Origin: Aricia agestis | Lineage: Eukaryota > Arthropoda > Insecta > Lepidoptera > Lycaenidae | DNA: 64,000 nt | Reading direction: 5' to 3' | Assembly: GCF_905147365.1 (NCBI RefSeq) | Contig: NC_056428.1 | Location: 17,018,001-17,082,000, forward strand | Shown here: positions 54,100-63,462 of the stretch, in pieces | How positions within the stretch are numbered: the stretch's first letter is position 1 | Layout of the letters: each line of letters begins with the position of its first letter | The notes under the pieces: generated by a model | Told to the model about the DNA's origin: nothing | Seen by the model: the letters and a program-made list of their open reading frames with translations, nothing else | The model's database searches: none | Program-made: the position numbers and the translations under genes

Positions 54100-54798
54100 G
54101 TACGTAAGTACTTAAAAAGTTCCATGAATGTTATGTGTAGACTCGTAAAAACACTGAATTTTGTAGATTACAACCGTAAATTCATTTAGATGAAACACAA
54201 TATGAACCTAACCTCACGGACGTAAAAATTTTTTTACGTCCGTGCCTAACCTATAACCGTTGCTTCTTTCAGTAAACATCCAAACTGGCTTCCAAGTTCC
54301 ATCTAAATTTTACATACCTATACACCGCTCATTTAATTGGCCAAGATCGGAAAATCCTGTACACCCGGCATATAATATACCTACCTACAATTTTTCTTGG
54401 AGAATGTAACGGAATGTTACCTACACTCGATTTGTTATTATATTTTACTTATATTACTACTAATATATTAATTACATTTTTAATAATTCATAATAATATT
54501 TTATTTATAAAAGGTATATGTTTAGTTGTAAAGAACAACTAACATTCGATTTGCCTTGGCCAAATTCTGTTCTGAAAAAAATAATAATTTGAAAATAAGA
54601 ATTGTAATAATTCATTTATTTTTATTTGAAAGATTGTATCTGAGGTTTTCTGCTTTGATTTGGGGAGATGAAAAGAAAACCGACTCGAGGCCTGTTTCCA
54701 ATGCTTAAATAAATTATTTTATTCATTAATGTACGCATATTTTGCTACATTAACTTTCTAATAGTTCATATTAATCTAGTTGAGATAATTTAATTGGA
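54100..54798. other. Intergenic DNA left of the copia element
   Basis: Contains the possible second THAP piece (54273-54304) and a short CACGGACGTAAAAATTTTTTTACGTCCGTG palindrome region near 54215-54245, otherwise AT-rich and featureless. Confidence 0.4.
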
Positions 54799-54803
54799 GA
54801 ATT

Positions 54804-55035
54804 TGTTGAGGTAAACCTCTTTAGTGTAAGATGGTGTTGGCCGTTCAGATTTTAGAAGATGTTTATTTCCTATGTTTTTGATATTTGACACCTTGTCTGT
54901 TTTGAGTGTTCGGTTGATCGTCTAAAGAAAACCAATATATGATTTACTTTATAATATACATTGCTTTTTATTAATTTCACAAAGTACTTCATTCCACCGG
55001 AGCCGAATTAGGATAGCAAACGACTCCCTGTAAAA
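54804..55035 (+). repeat. Copia 5' LTR
   Basis: 232 bp, starting TGTTGAGGTAAACCTC and ending ACTCCCTGTAAAA. It contains the element's presumed promoter and polyadenylation functions. The right end lacks the usual CA; it is set by comparison with the 3' LTR and by the GAATT duplication. Confidence 0.9.
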
Positions 55036-55050
55036 GGTTATGTGCCCAGA
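55036..55050 (+). other. Copia primer binding site
   Basis: GGTTATGTGCCCAGA immediately follows the LTR. It resembles the internal initiator-tRNA-Met site (GGTTATGGGCCCAG) used by Drosophila copia, with one difference. Confidence 0.7.
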
Positions 55051-55077
55051 ACGTAAGAAGTACTAAAAATATTCATT

Positions 55078-57245
55078 ATGGAATTAAGTAAAATGCAAAT
55101 CTCAAAGTTGGATGGTACTAACTGGGTGCAGTGGCGATACAGGATGACTGCACTACTGAGAGGTATGGATGGGCTTATCGATATTGTGAATCGTAAAGTT
55201 AGTAAGCCAGAGAAGCCAGCAATCAACAGTGGCGATGCTACTGCTGCAGCGGCAATGGCCGAATACAAGAAGAATTTAGGAGAGTACTTGAAACTAGAAA
55301 GTACGGCTCTTTTATTGATTACAAACAATATTTCCGATGAAGCATTAGATAAGGTGATCAGGTTTTCAAGTCCAAGTGATGTCTGGGATGAACTACATCG
55401 GCTATATGACGGCGTGAATGATGACCGTCTGTATCACGCCTGTACGAGCCTATTTCAGTTAAAGATGGACATCTCAGACGACATTGCGACTCATATATCC
55501 AAAGCGAAGAATTTGTGGCATAATCTAAATCAAGAGCTAGTTAAGGCTGATGATGGGAAGGAGCTGCCAGAAATACTACTTATATGCAAGATTTTGGATA
55601 CATTGCCGGAAGGATATTTTTCCTTCAAGTCGAGTTGGTTAATGATGTCAAAGAAGGACAGAACTATAGACAATCTGACCAGTCAGCTTTGTGCCCATGA
55701 AAGGGCCTTGACGACAACCTCCAAGGAAGATACTGGATGCTTGTCAAGATCCACTGGTGAAGCTTTGGTTGTTGACCATACGCGAAGGTCTATAAAGAAA
55801 AAACCCAAAGCGTTTAAGTGTCATGGTTGTGGTGAAGTTGGGCACTTCAAGAAGGACTGCCCTAAAAAGGAACGGCGCGGAAAAGCAGGAATGACCAACA
55901 TGATGGCTGTGCTGGTCAACGTCATTGAATGTAACACGGATCGGGATGAGTGGTACGTTGACAATGGCGCCACACATCACGTTACAATGAGAAGTGACTG
56001 GTTCCAGGATTTCGAGCGTTTCCAAGAACCACACATGGTAACCACTGCTGATGGGAAAGTGGTAGATGCGCTAGGAAAGGGTTCGATTCTTATGCAAACA
56101 AAGAAAAGAACATTCTTAATGAATGACGTGTGGGTAGTTCCGAAAGTCACGAAGAATCTTTTTTCGGTGCTCTCAGCACATGATATAAACACGGAAAGTT
56201 TGTTTACGTCACAAGGCACTACTTGCTCATTTAGCATTAAAGGAGAATTGTGCGTGACTGGAAGTAGACAAAAACATGGCGGTTTGTACAAACAGAACTG
56301 TAAACCGATTCAACCCAAGAAAATGGTGATGTTGAATGCAATTGACACGTTACAGCTTTACCACGAACGTATGGGTCATCAGGACAAACGCCATGTGAAG
56401 CGAGTAATAGAACGAGAACTTGATGTAAAGGCAAAGGACAGTGGGAGTCTATGCGAAGGATGCATTTTTGGAAAGACACATAGGAAGAAGTTTGGTGTCC
56501 GAGAAAAAGCTGTCAGTCCAGGAGAACGCATTCACTCTGATGTATGTGGTCCATTCCCACCAAGTTGTTCGAAGTCTCGGTATTTCGTTATATTCAAAGA
56601 TGAATTCTCCAAGTACCGTTACGTGTACATCATGAAAAATAAATCGGAAGTACCTGAGTTACTAAGTCTGATGTTAGCAGATGCGAAGGCAGCAGGTCAC
56701 CGAATTAAGGAATTTCTGAGTGATAACGGAGGCGAATTCGATAATGAAAAAGTACGTAAAGAATTGGACAAGTACGGAATACACCAACGGTTGGTTATGC
56801 CTTACACGCCTGAACAGAATGGCATTAGTGAAAGGGAAAACCGCACAATCGTGGAAATGGTTAGAGCAATGATGTATGCACATGAAGAACTTCCTCAAGT
56901 TTTATGGGCTGAGTTGGTGAAGACTGCGGTTTACATTTTGAACAGAACAGGCCCAACTTCTGTGGAAGATAAATCCCCATTCGAGCTGTGGTTTGGTAAG
57001 AAACCACAAATTAAACATTTGAGGATCGTCGGTTCTACGTGCTACGTGCATATCCCCAAACAAAAAAGGAAGAAAATGCAGAAGAAGGCACAAAAGTGCA
57101 TCTTTATTGGCTATGACAACGACGATGGGTACAGAATTTGGAACAAGGAATCAAACTCTCTGGTACGATCTCGAGATGTCACATTCGATGAAAGACCCAT
57201 AGAATCAAAAATTGACTCCGATGGTTCACAAGTGGAGAAAGATTT
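55078..57245 (+). CDS. Copia gag-protease-integrase frame, interrupted at 3' end
   Basis: The frame starts MELSKMQISKLDGTNWVQWR, the usual copia Gag opening. A CCHC zinc knuckle (CHGCGEVGHFKKDC, residues 248-261) binds RNA. The protease site is at DNGA (Asp about residue 295). The integrase follows with an HHCC-type region (LYHERMGHQ ... CEGCIFG) and the catalytic triad: Asp 488 in HSDVCGP, Asp 549 in SDNGGEF, Glu 585 in SERENRT, with DD35E spacing. At 57246 an inserted element ends the frame with foreign codons, giving a stop at 57270 (730 codons in all). All recognisable domains in this part look intact. Confidence 0.92.
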
Positions 57246-57697
57246 AATAATTTTTAGAGAAATTTTGTGACATAATTATTTTAATTATAATAATTTTAGA
57301 AATGTAACAATTATTACTTAATTTTAGGCTCTGAAATCTGTATATGTGACATTACCAGCACAACATTATTAATTTATCAATATAAAAAATGGGTAAATCC
57401 AACTAAATATTAATTTAACATTAGTAGAAAATAGTCTTATTTGGAATAAAAATTCTACCAAATTGTAAAAAGTACCACGATGCTGACAACCCTAATGTTT
57501 GTTTTGATAATATTTAATTTTTTAAAAGTACCGACGTTAAACTTACACCTGATGATGAATAATTTCGAAACCGGTCGTGTTATTTGTTAAAAGTTATAAT
57601 AATATCTTAATATAGTGGAAAAAGTGCAAGAAAAGTGTGTTTTATTAGTGTACAACATGAATTTCCACCAAGAACCGACAGTACAATCAATTACATA
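57246..57697. mobile_element. 452 bp insertion in copia pol with 12 bp duplication
   Basis: The copia sequence GGAGAAAGATTT occurs at 57234-57245 and again at 57698-57709, bracketing 452 AT-rich bases. The duplication length fits a retroposed (LINE/SINE-type) insertion. The insert contains ACCTGATGATGAATAATTTC then GAAACCGGTCGTG, a motif common in insect repeats. It has no ORF and no obvious poly(A). The copia frame is in phase on both sides of the duplication. Confidence 0.85.
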
Positions 57698-57707
57698 GGA
57701 GAAAGAT

Positions 57708-59175
57708 TTGACTGACCTGGAAGTTCCTTTATATGTTAGAAGGAAATCTACCTCTAATACTGATGTGAATGAGGACGTACTGGTTGAGAGGCACAGAGAC
57801 ATAGCCCAGGAAGAAAGCCAAGACGCTGTTGAAGCCCCTGTTGCCAGTGATGAGGTAGAATTAGAAAATGTACTTCCAGAGATGCCAGATGAAGATGAAT
57901 CTATTGAATTAGGGGGGGAGAATGAGGAAAGAGATGAAGAACGAGTCAATGATGAAAATGAAGGGGAGATCATTGAGCAGTTAGCAAGACATGAGATGCG
58001 CTTAAGAGACCGCTCTCTCCTCAGACGCCCTGGTAAATTCAATGATTTCGTATCATATGTCGGTACAGATTCCTATCATGTAAAGCCTAACACGTACAAG
58101 GAAGCAATAGCCTGCCCTGATAAGGAGTTGTGGATTAAAGCTATGGAAAGCGAGATTGAATCCCTGAAAGAGAATAAGACATGGATTCTAGACAGGTTAC
58201 CCAAGAATCGGAAAGCTATTCCATGCAAATGGGTTTATAAGGTAAAGCAAAACCCTGATGGTACAGTCAGCAAGTACAAAGCTCGACTAGTAGTAAAAGG
58301 CTTTCGACAAAGAAAGGGAGAAGACTACGACCAGACTTTTAGCCCTGTAGCCAAGATGGCAACAGTCCGAGCGGTATTGAGTATTGCTGCTAGTGAAGGC
58401 ATGAAACTAAGTCAGTTCGATGTTTCAACAGCTTTTCTTTACGGATCTCTATCAGACGAAGAAATATATATGAAGCAGCCAGAAGGGTATGCTGACGGGA
58501 CGGGTCGAGTCTGCCTGCTAAAGAAAAGTTTATACGGTCTGAAGCAAGCTCCTCGTTGTTGGAACAGGACTATTCTGGATTTCTTCAAGGAAATTGGCTT
58601 TGAAGTCAGTGAGGCAGATCCATGCCTCTTCAAAAGAGACATTGGATACGAAAAGCTGATAGTGGCTCTCTATGTCGATGACGGGCTGGTCGCTGGTACA
58701 AGTGAAGGTGTAATTGAGAAGTTCCTTGAAAAACTAAAAGAGAGGTTCAAAATTACAACGAAGGCAATCTCGTATTTCCTGGGAATAGAGATAGAAACCA
58801 GAGAAGGTGGTGATATAAGAATCCACCAGACAGCTTATGTTAAGAAAATTTTGAAACGGTTTGGAATGCAAGAATGCAGGCCGGTATCCACTCCGATTGT
58901 TAAAGAAGAAGTAGTTCAGAAACCAGAGAAGGACGACGACTTTTTTATCAGGAACTACAGGCAAGTGGTTGGTGCACTCGCATATCTGATGGTTGGCACT
59001 AGACCCGATATCGCATACGCTGTGAGTGTGGTCTCCAGAAAACTAGAAAATCCCACTCCAACAGACTGCGTAAGGTTGAAGCGCATTCTACGCTATCTGC
59101 AGTATGCACCCGATTTGGGAATGCTTTATAAAAGGAATTTTAAAAGGGGTAACATAGAATGTTATAGTGACGCCG
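57708..59175 (+). pseudogene. Copia reverse transcriptase frame
   Basis: Continues the copia polyprotein after the insertion. Contains KAIPCKWVYKVKQNPDGTVS, VVKGFRQRKGEDYDQTFSPV, QFDVSTAFLYGSL (first Asp), KKSLYGLKQAPRCWN and the catalytic YVDD box at 58671-58682. The later VGALAYLMVGTRPDIAYAVS block leads toward RNase H. The frame runs on to 59315 but after about 59175 (YSDAD) it is out of phase with the RNase H domain, so a small indel has occurred there. Confidence 0.9.
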
Positions 59176-59504
59176 ACCAGCGGAGATATTGCGACAGGAA
59201 GATCTACTTCTGGAGTTCTATGCCTATATGCTGGTGGAGCAGTATCGTGGCTCAGCCAGAGGCAACAAAGCGTTGCAATATCTACCACAGAAGCCGAGTT
59301 AGTCGCTGCCAGTGAAGCTGCAAGAGAAAGCATTTGGCTAACTCGTCTTATTGGTAGTTTGGTGAAGACGGAAGGCCTACCTGTACTGTATGTAGACAAC
59401 GAGGCAGCTGTACGTCTTGCTGAGAACCCTGAGTTTCACAGAAGGACAAAGCACATACGCATTCGGCACTTTTTTGTACGAGAGCTAGTGGCGAATGGAA
59501 CTGT
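59176..59504 (+). pseudogene. Copia RNase H, shifted frame
   Basis: The shifted frame carries TGRSTSGVLCLYAGGAVSWL, SVAISTTEAELVAASEA (Glu) and VLYVDNEAAVRLAENPEFH (Asp), the copia RNase H core, then RTKHIRIRHFFVRELVANG. It is cut at the ACTGT that borders the 692 bp insertion. The last part of the protein is found at 60197-60303. Confidence 0.85.
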
Positions 59505-60196
59505 AGCAGTACCTACGTTCATGCGCCGATTGAAACAAAGAAAACAACGCGCTCTGAAAAGAACGCACGCCGTCTTTGTATACGTTCGTTATAGAAGTTG
59601 AAACACAGAAGAAAATCGCTCTGCAAAGAACGTACGTTCGCAATGACAAGAGTAACAGCTGTCCGTGTAATAATACCGGACAGGAACCGGCCCTGAAAAG
59701 GGCGTTTTTCTAATAAGAATTCTTCATAACATCTTCACAAAATGGCGGCACTACTATTATTACCGGCGCAGCGACAAGCAGCAGCGAGACGACGTCGGAA
59801 TGGCGCGCGCGGGCGGACTGAATTCGCGGCCCGCGAGAGCCCATGTTTATACTCGGGCGATGCCAGCGCCGCGAGCCGCGGTGCGTCCAGTTTCCCGCGC
59901 GGCAATCGTAAAACCGTGTAAATAATTCTTATTCAATTTTTTTCCCTTTCTAATTTTTGTAAATGTTTTTATCCCTTTCTGTACATGTCTTTCTAATTGT
60001 AATAGCCAATCACAATCAATCTTTTAACCTTTGTACATTTTGTAATAATAATAATTAACTCATTTTTTTGTATATAAGCAGCACATTTTTGTAAATAAAT
60101 CACTTCAGTTCACCACAGTAAATCGAGTTTTACTCTTTACTCCTCCGACCTCTAGTGAACTCTTAGAGTGACCAACCGGTCCTCTAAAGAACTATA
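59505..60196. mobile_element. LTR-like insertion (possible solo LTR)
   Basis: The insertion is bracketed by ACTGT (59500-59504 and 60197-60201), a candidate 5 bp duplication. The right half has promoter-like TTGTATATAAGCAGC (about 60069-60083) and AATAAATC (about 60096), then a CAGTTCACCACAGTAAATCG tail, in the order TATA-polyA signal-R/U5 expected of an LTR. The left part is CpG-rich and contains three related motifs (CGCTCTGAAAAGAACG, CGCTCTGCAAAGAACG, GGCCCTGAAAAGGGCG). The end bases are not TG...CA, so the family is undetermined. Confidence 0.6.
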
Positions 60197-60303
60197 ACTG
60201 TGAAGAGGATCAGCTCTGAGCTGCAGCTGGCAGATATTTTTACAAAGCCTCTTGCTAGGACTCGGTTTAAACATCTGGCGAACTGTCTTGGCCAGCACAT
60301 CTA
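60197..60303 (+). pseudogene. Copia polyprotein C-terminal tail
   Basis: After the insertion the frame reads ISSELQLADIFTKPLARTRF then KHLANCLGQHI and a TAG at 60301-60303. LADIFTKPL is the hallmark end of copia RNase H. The purine-rich GAGAAGG just before the 3' LTR is the likely polypurine tract. Confidence 0.85.
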
Positions 60304-60310
60304 GAGAAGG

Positions 60311-60539
60311 TGTTGAGGTAAACCTCTTTAGTGTAAGATGGTGTTGGCCGTTCAGATTTTAGAAGATGTTTATTTCCTATGTTTTTGATATTTGACACCT
60401 TGTCAGTTTTGAGTGTTCGGTTGATCGTCTAAAGAAAACCAATATATGATTTACTTTATATACATTGCTTTTTATTAATTTCACAAAGTACTTCATTCCA
60501 CCGGAGCCGAATTAGGATAGCAAACGACTCCCTGTAAAA
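60311..60539 (+). repeat. Copia 3' LTR
   Basis: 229 bp. It differs from the 5' LTR by one base (GTCAG versus GTCTG) and a missing 3 bases in TTTATA(ATA)TACATT. It is followed by the GAATT duplication. Confidence 0.9.
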
Positions 60540-60981
60540 GAATTCCCTGTCTTAGGGGATCACTGCTCCGCATTTGTTTTACTGCGTCGGCCGTCGCACG
60601 TAGGCTTGCCAGGTGTCCGGCTTTAGCCGGACATGTTAGGCTTTTTGCAGTCGCGTCCGGCCAAATATGTACGTGTTTGGCCTGTCCGGCTTTTGTCAGG
60701 CTTTTTGTCAGAGTGGCGATTCGTACGACGATGGGCGGACGAGCGCCCGACCCGAACGGACAAGGGCGAGCGGAGAGCAAACTATCTTCCGGCCCGCGAT
60801 TCGCGCCGCGCCGCGCGTCACGCGTGGCGTGCGTGAGCGTGGTTACCCCGCCCCGCTGCTCGCACCGTCCGCAGACTGGTTCGCGCCCGTTAGTCTGCCC
60901 TAGGAACGCGTGGCGTTTGCGCGTGCTTGGCGTGTGTTCACGTACAATTAAGTATTTCAGTTAGCGGCGACCGTATTTTTG

Positions 60982-61065
60982 GTGAGTTAGTTTTATATTT
61001 TCCTATTTGTAGCATTAATGTGTTATTGACAAACCTCAAATACAAGTACAACATCTTTGTTTCAG
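60982..61065 (+). other. Candidate 5'-UTR intron of the hAT transposase
   Basis: GTGAGTTAG donor at 60982 and TTTGTTTCAG acceptor ending at 61065. The 84-base interval is AT-rich. Splicing would join a GC-rich leader to the exon holding the ATG at 61081. Confidence 0.45.
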
Positions 61066-61080
61066 ATCTCTCTATTAGTC

Positions 61081-62910
61081 ATGTCGAAAAGAAAATGTAT
61101 ATTTTCTGACAGTTTAAAAAGTCAATACAAGATGTTCAAATCTGGCAAAGAGCCATGGGACGCAAAATGTGTAATTTGTAATCAAATAATTTCCATTGCT
61201 AATAAGGGCAAAGCTGACTTAGAAAAGCATTTAAATACCGAAAAACACAAAATGAAGATTCGTAGTACGGCATCTACATCAAGAATTGATATTTTCATGG
61301 AATCCAATGCGAACTTAAATCTTCAACGGAGCGTTCGGGCCACAGAAGCTACTCTGGTTTATCATACCGTTAAACATCACGAATCATTTAACTCTCTAGA
61401 TTGCACAGCTCCACTTTGCAAGAGTATATATCCAGATTCGAAAATCGCAAAAGATGTAACCTGTTCCCGCTCAAAAGCTGAAGCTATCCTAAAAAATGTT
61501 TTAGGCCCATTTGCCCAAGAAAATATGTTAAAAGAAGTGTCAAAAATCAGATACTTGAGCGTCTCCACAGATAGTAGCAACCATGGTGCTATTAAGCTAT
61601 TTCCTGTGCTTATACAATATTTCAACCCTGAAAAGGGAGGAATTCAAGTTAAATTACTGGAGCTACAGGCCTTACCGAACGAGACTGCTGAAACAATATC
61701 CACTTACATACACATCATTTTGACGGACAAAAACTTATTGGATAAATTAATAGCTTTTTCAGCGGACAACACCAATACTAACTTTGGCGGTAGAGAGAGA
61801 AGTGGGACCAACAGCGTCTACAGTAGACTCAAATCAGCTACTCAAAACGATGATATGGTCGGTGTTGGATGTATTGCACATATCTTCAGCAATTCCGTAC
61901 ATCACGCAATCGAATCTTTACCAATCTGTGTAGACAGCATAGTGATGCAAATGCACAACCATTTTGCCAGCTTCACAGTTCGTACTGAAGCTTTAAAAAA
62001 AGTTTGTTCAGAATTGGAAATTGATTTTAAACGTATGCTTAGCCATTCAAAAACCCGCTGGCTATCTCTTTATCCCGCCATAGAGAGAATCTTGCAAATG
62101 TACGAGCCATTAAAGTCATACTTTCTTTCACTGAGTTATCCGGCCAGAACATTGCAAATGTTTTTCGAAAATGACTTCTCTGAGTGTTATTTATGGCTCT
62201 TACATTCTTTCATGTCTATATACCAAAGCCGAATCAAACACACTGAAACTGCTGATATTTCTGTCAATGAAGTAATTGATCAGTGTTCGCAAGTAGTGGA
62301 AAATATAAACGAAAGATTGGAACAAAATTTTTGCCCCATGAAAGTGACCGAAATTTTACGGCGTTTATCGGAGGCTCGTCGGGATGAGGTAGAAGATTTT
62401 AAACAAAACATGAGAAGAATGTACAATATTGCCAAAGATTACCTGAATTCCTGGACCAGTGAATTTTGTACTGACCTAAAACACTTTCAGTGGATGACTT
62501 TAGCTAATATTCCAAGCTGGGAACAAGGGGCAAAAACGATAGACACTTTGTCTAGAAAAAATGTACAGTTAAATGACAATAAATTTTTTGATCAGTGGCA
62601 AAACTTCATAAAATTTTTAAAGCAACACGAAGATGACTCTGACTTTAAAAAGCTGTTGGCACATCAGAAGTGGACCTCGTATTTTAAATCATTTAATAAT
62701 GAAGAATTTTATTCGGAACTGCTTAAGTTGGCAGAATATTATTTTGCAATACCAGGCCACAATGCCAACGTTGAAAGAGTTTTCTCTTTAATAAACGCCC
62801 AGTGGACAAAGGAACGCAGTAGACTACAAACAGATACAATTGCTAAGATGATGTTCTTGTTATGCAATTTAAAATTAACATGTAAAGAATTTTACGATAT
62901 GATTTCTTAG
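61081..62910 (+). CDS. hAT transposase, intact
   Basis: The first ATG in frame is 61081 (MSKRKCIFSD), preceded by a likely splice acceptor; 609 residues, stop TAG at 62910. It catalyses cut-and-paste transposition of its own element. An N-terminal BED-like zinc finger has Cys 30, Cys 33, His 50, His 56 (WDAKCVICN ... EKHLNTEKH). The RNase H-like core shows SVSTDSSNHG and SADNTNTNFGG (first and second acidic sites). The inserted helical domain follows, with KTRWLSLYPAIERIL (the hAT RW motif). The C-terminal hATC block is YFAIPGHNANVERVFSLINA, with the catalytic Glu in NVERVF. Length and domain order fit hAT transposases. No stops or frameshifts were seen. Similar genes are sometimes domesticated, but the intact TIRs argue for a mobile copy. 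Confidence 0.92.
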   Translation: MSKRKCIFSDSLKSQYKMFKSGKEPWDAKCVICNQIISIANKGKADLEKHLNTEKHKMKIRSTASTSRIDIFMESNANLNLQRSVRATEATLVYHTVKHHESFNSLDCTAPLCKSIYPDSKIAKDVTCSRSKAEAILKNVLGPFAQENMLKEVSKIRYLSVSTDSSNHGAIKLFPVLIQYFNPEKGGIQVKLLELQALPNETAETISTYIHIILTDKNLLDKLIAFSADNTNTNFGGRERSGTNSVYSRLKSATQNDDMVGVGCIAHIFSNSVHHAIESLPICVDSIVMQMHNHFASFTVRTEALKKVCSELEIDFKRMLSHSKTRWLSLYPAIERILQMYEPLKSYFLSLSYPARTLQMFFENDFSECYLWLLHSFMSIYQSRIKHTETADISVNEVIDQCSQVVENINERLEQNFCPMKVTEILRRLSEARRDEVEDFKQNMRRMYNIAKDYLNSWTSEFCTDLKHFQWMTLANIPSWEQGAKTIDTLSRKNVQLNDNKFFDQWQNFIKFLKQHEDDSDFKKLLAHQKWTSYFKSFNNEEFYSELLKLAEYYFAIPGHNANVERVFSLINAQWTKERSRLQTDTIAKMMFLLCNLKLTCKEFYDMIS

Positions 62911-63222
62911 GAAAACGAAATTCTTGACAAAGTAGGTGCAAGTGCCAAATATAACTAGATTTTGTTATTTTTTAAAGATTTTAAATTGTTCTATAAATAC
63001 CTACTATAAAGTAAATTCTTACCTAGCCGTAAAATTAATATTATCTTTTTGTTACTTTCCAGAAGAATGATTATTTTTATTTGTTTTATTATATTTTTTA
63101 GTTTATAGTATTAAGAATGCCAAAAGAGAGCTATATTCATTTGTTTTTTAGTTTTAATAATATTTAATTATCTACAAAAGACTGATGATCCATTTGTAAG
63201 TAAAACTGTAATAGTGTAACTT

Positions 63223-63228
63223 AATAAA
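63223..63228 (+). terminator. hAT transposase polyadenylation signal
   Basis: AATAAA about 310 bases after the transposase stop and inside the right TIR region boundary. Confidence 0.55.
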
Positions 63229-63462
63229 CATTTCAAATTCGTAAACGAGTTTTTTTATTATAAATATTATGTCCATCTTTTAATAAATATCGAATATCCT
63301 CACTTTTCACCACGTATAAATACTTTTTTCAACAGCCCAGCTGTAAAAACATTATGTTTGGCAATAAAAAAAACATGTCCGGCTTTTAGGCTAAAATGTC
63401 CGGCCTTATATAGTGCGCAGTCCGGCCTTTGCATTTTATGGCCTGGCAAGCCTAGTCGCACG

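Larger units (their letters stand above)
54799..60544 (+). mobile_element. Copia (Ty1/copia) LTR retrotransposon, nearly complete
   Basis: LTRs at 54804-55035 and 60311-60539 differ by one substitution and one 3-base deletion, so insertion is recent. GAATT flanks both ends as a 5 bp duplication (54799-54803, 60540-60544). The internal part has a copia-type primer binding site, a gag-protease-integrase frame, then reverse transcriptase and RNase H. It has been broken after insertion by a 452 bp element at 57246-57697, a frame change near 59175 and a 692 bp LTR-like insertion at 59505-60196. It is now non-autonomous. Confidence 0.92.
60601..63454 (+). mobile_element. Complete hAT transposon with perfect 8 bp target duplication
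   Basis: 2,854 bp bounded by GTCGCACG at 60593-60600 and 63455-63462. The TIR TAGGCTTGCCAGG is mirrored exactly as CCTGGCAAGCCTA at the right end. Both ends carry repeated GTCCGGC(C/T)TTT motifs in mixed orientation, likely transposase binding sites. Gene order inside: CpG-rich 5' leader, candidate 5' intron, one transposase ORF, AATAAA signal. Nothing is visibly broken, so it may be autonomous and recently active. Confidence 0.92.

Noticed and set aside
60633..60964. Overlapping GC-rich ORFs at the left end of the hAT element
   Set aside because: They cover the non-coding leader and subterminal repeats; the transposase frame starts only at 61081.
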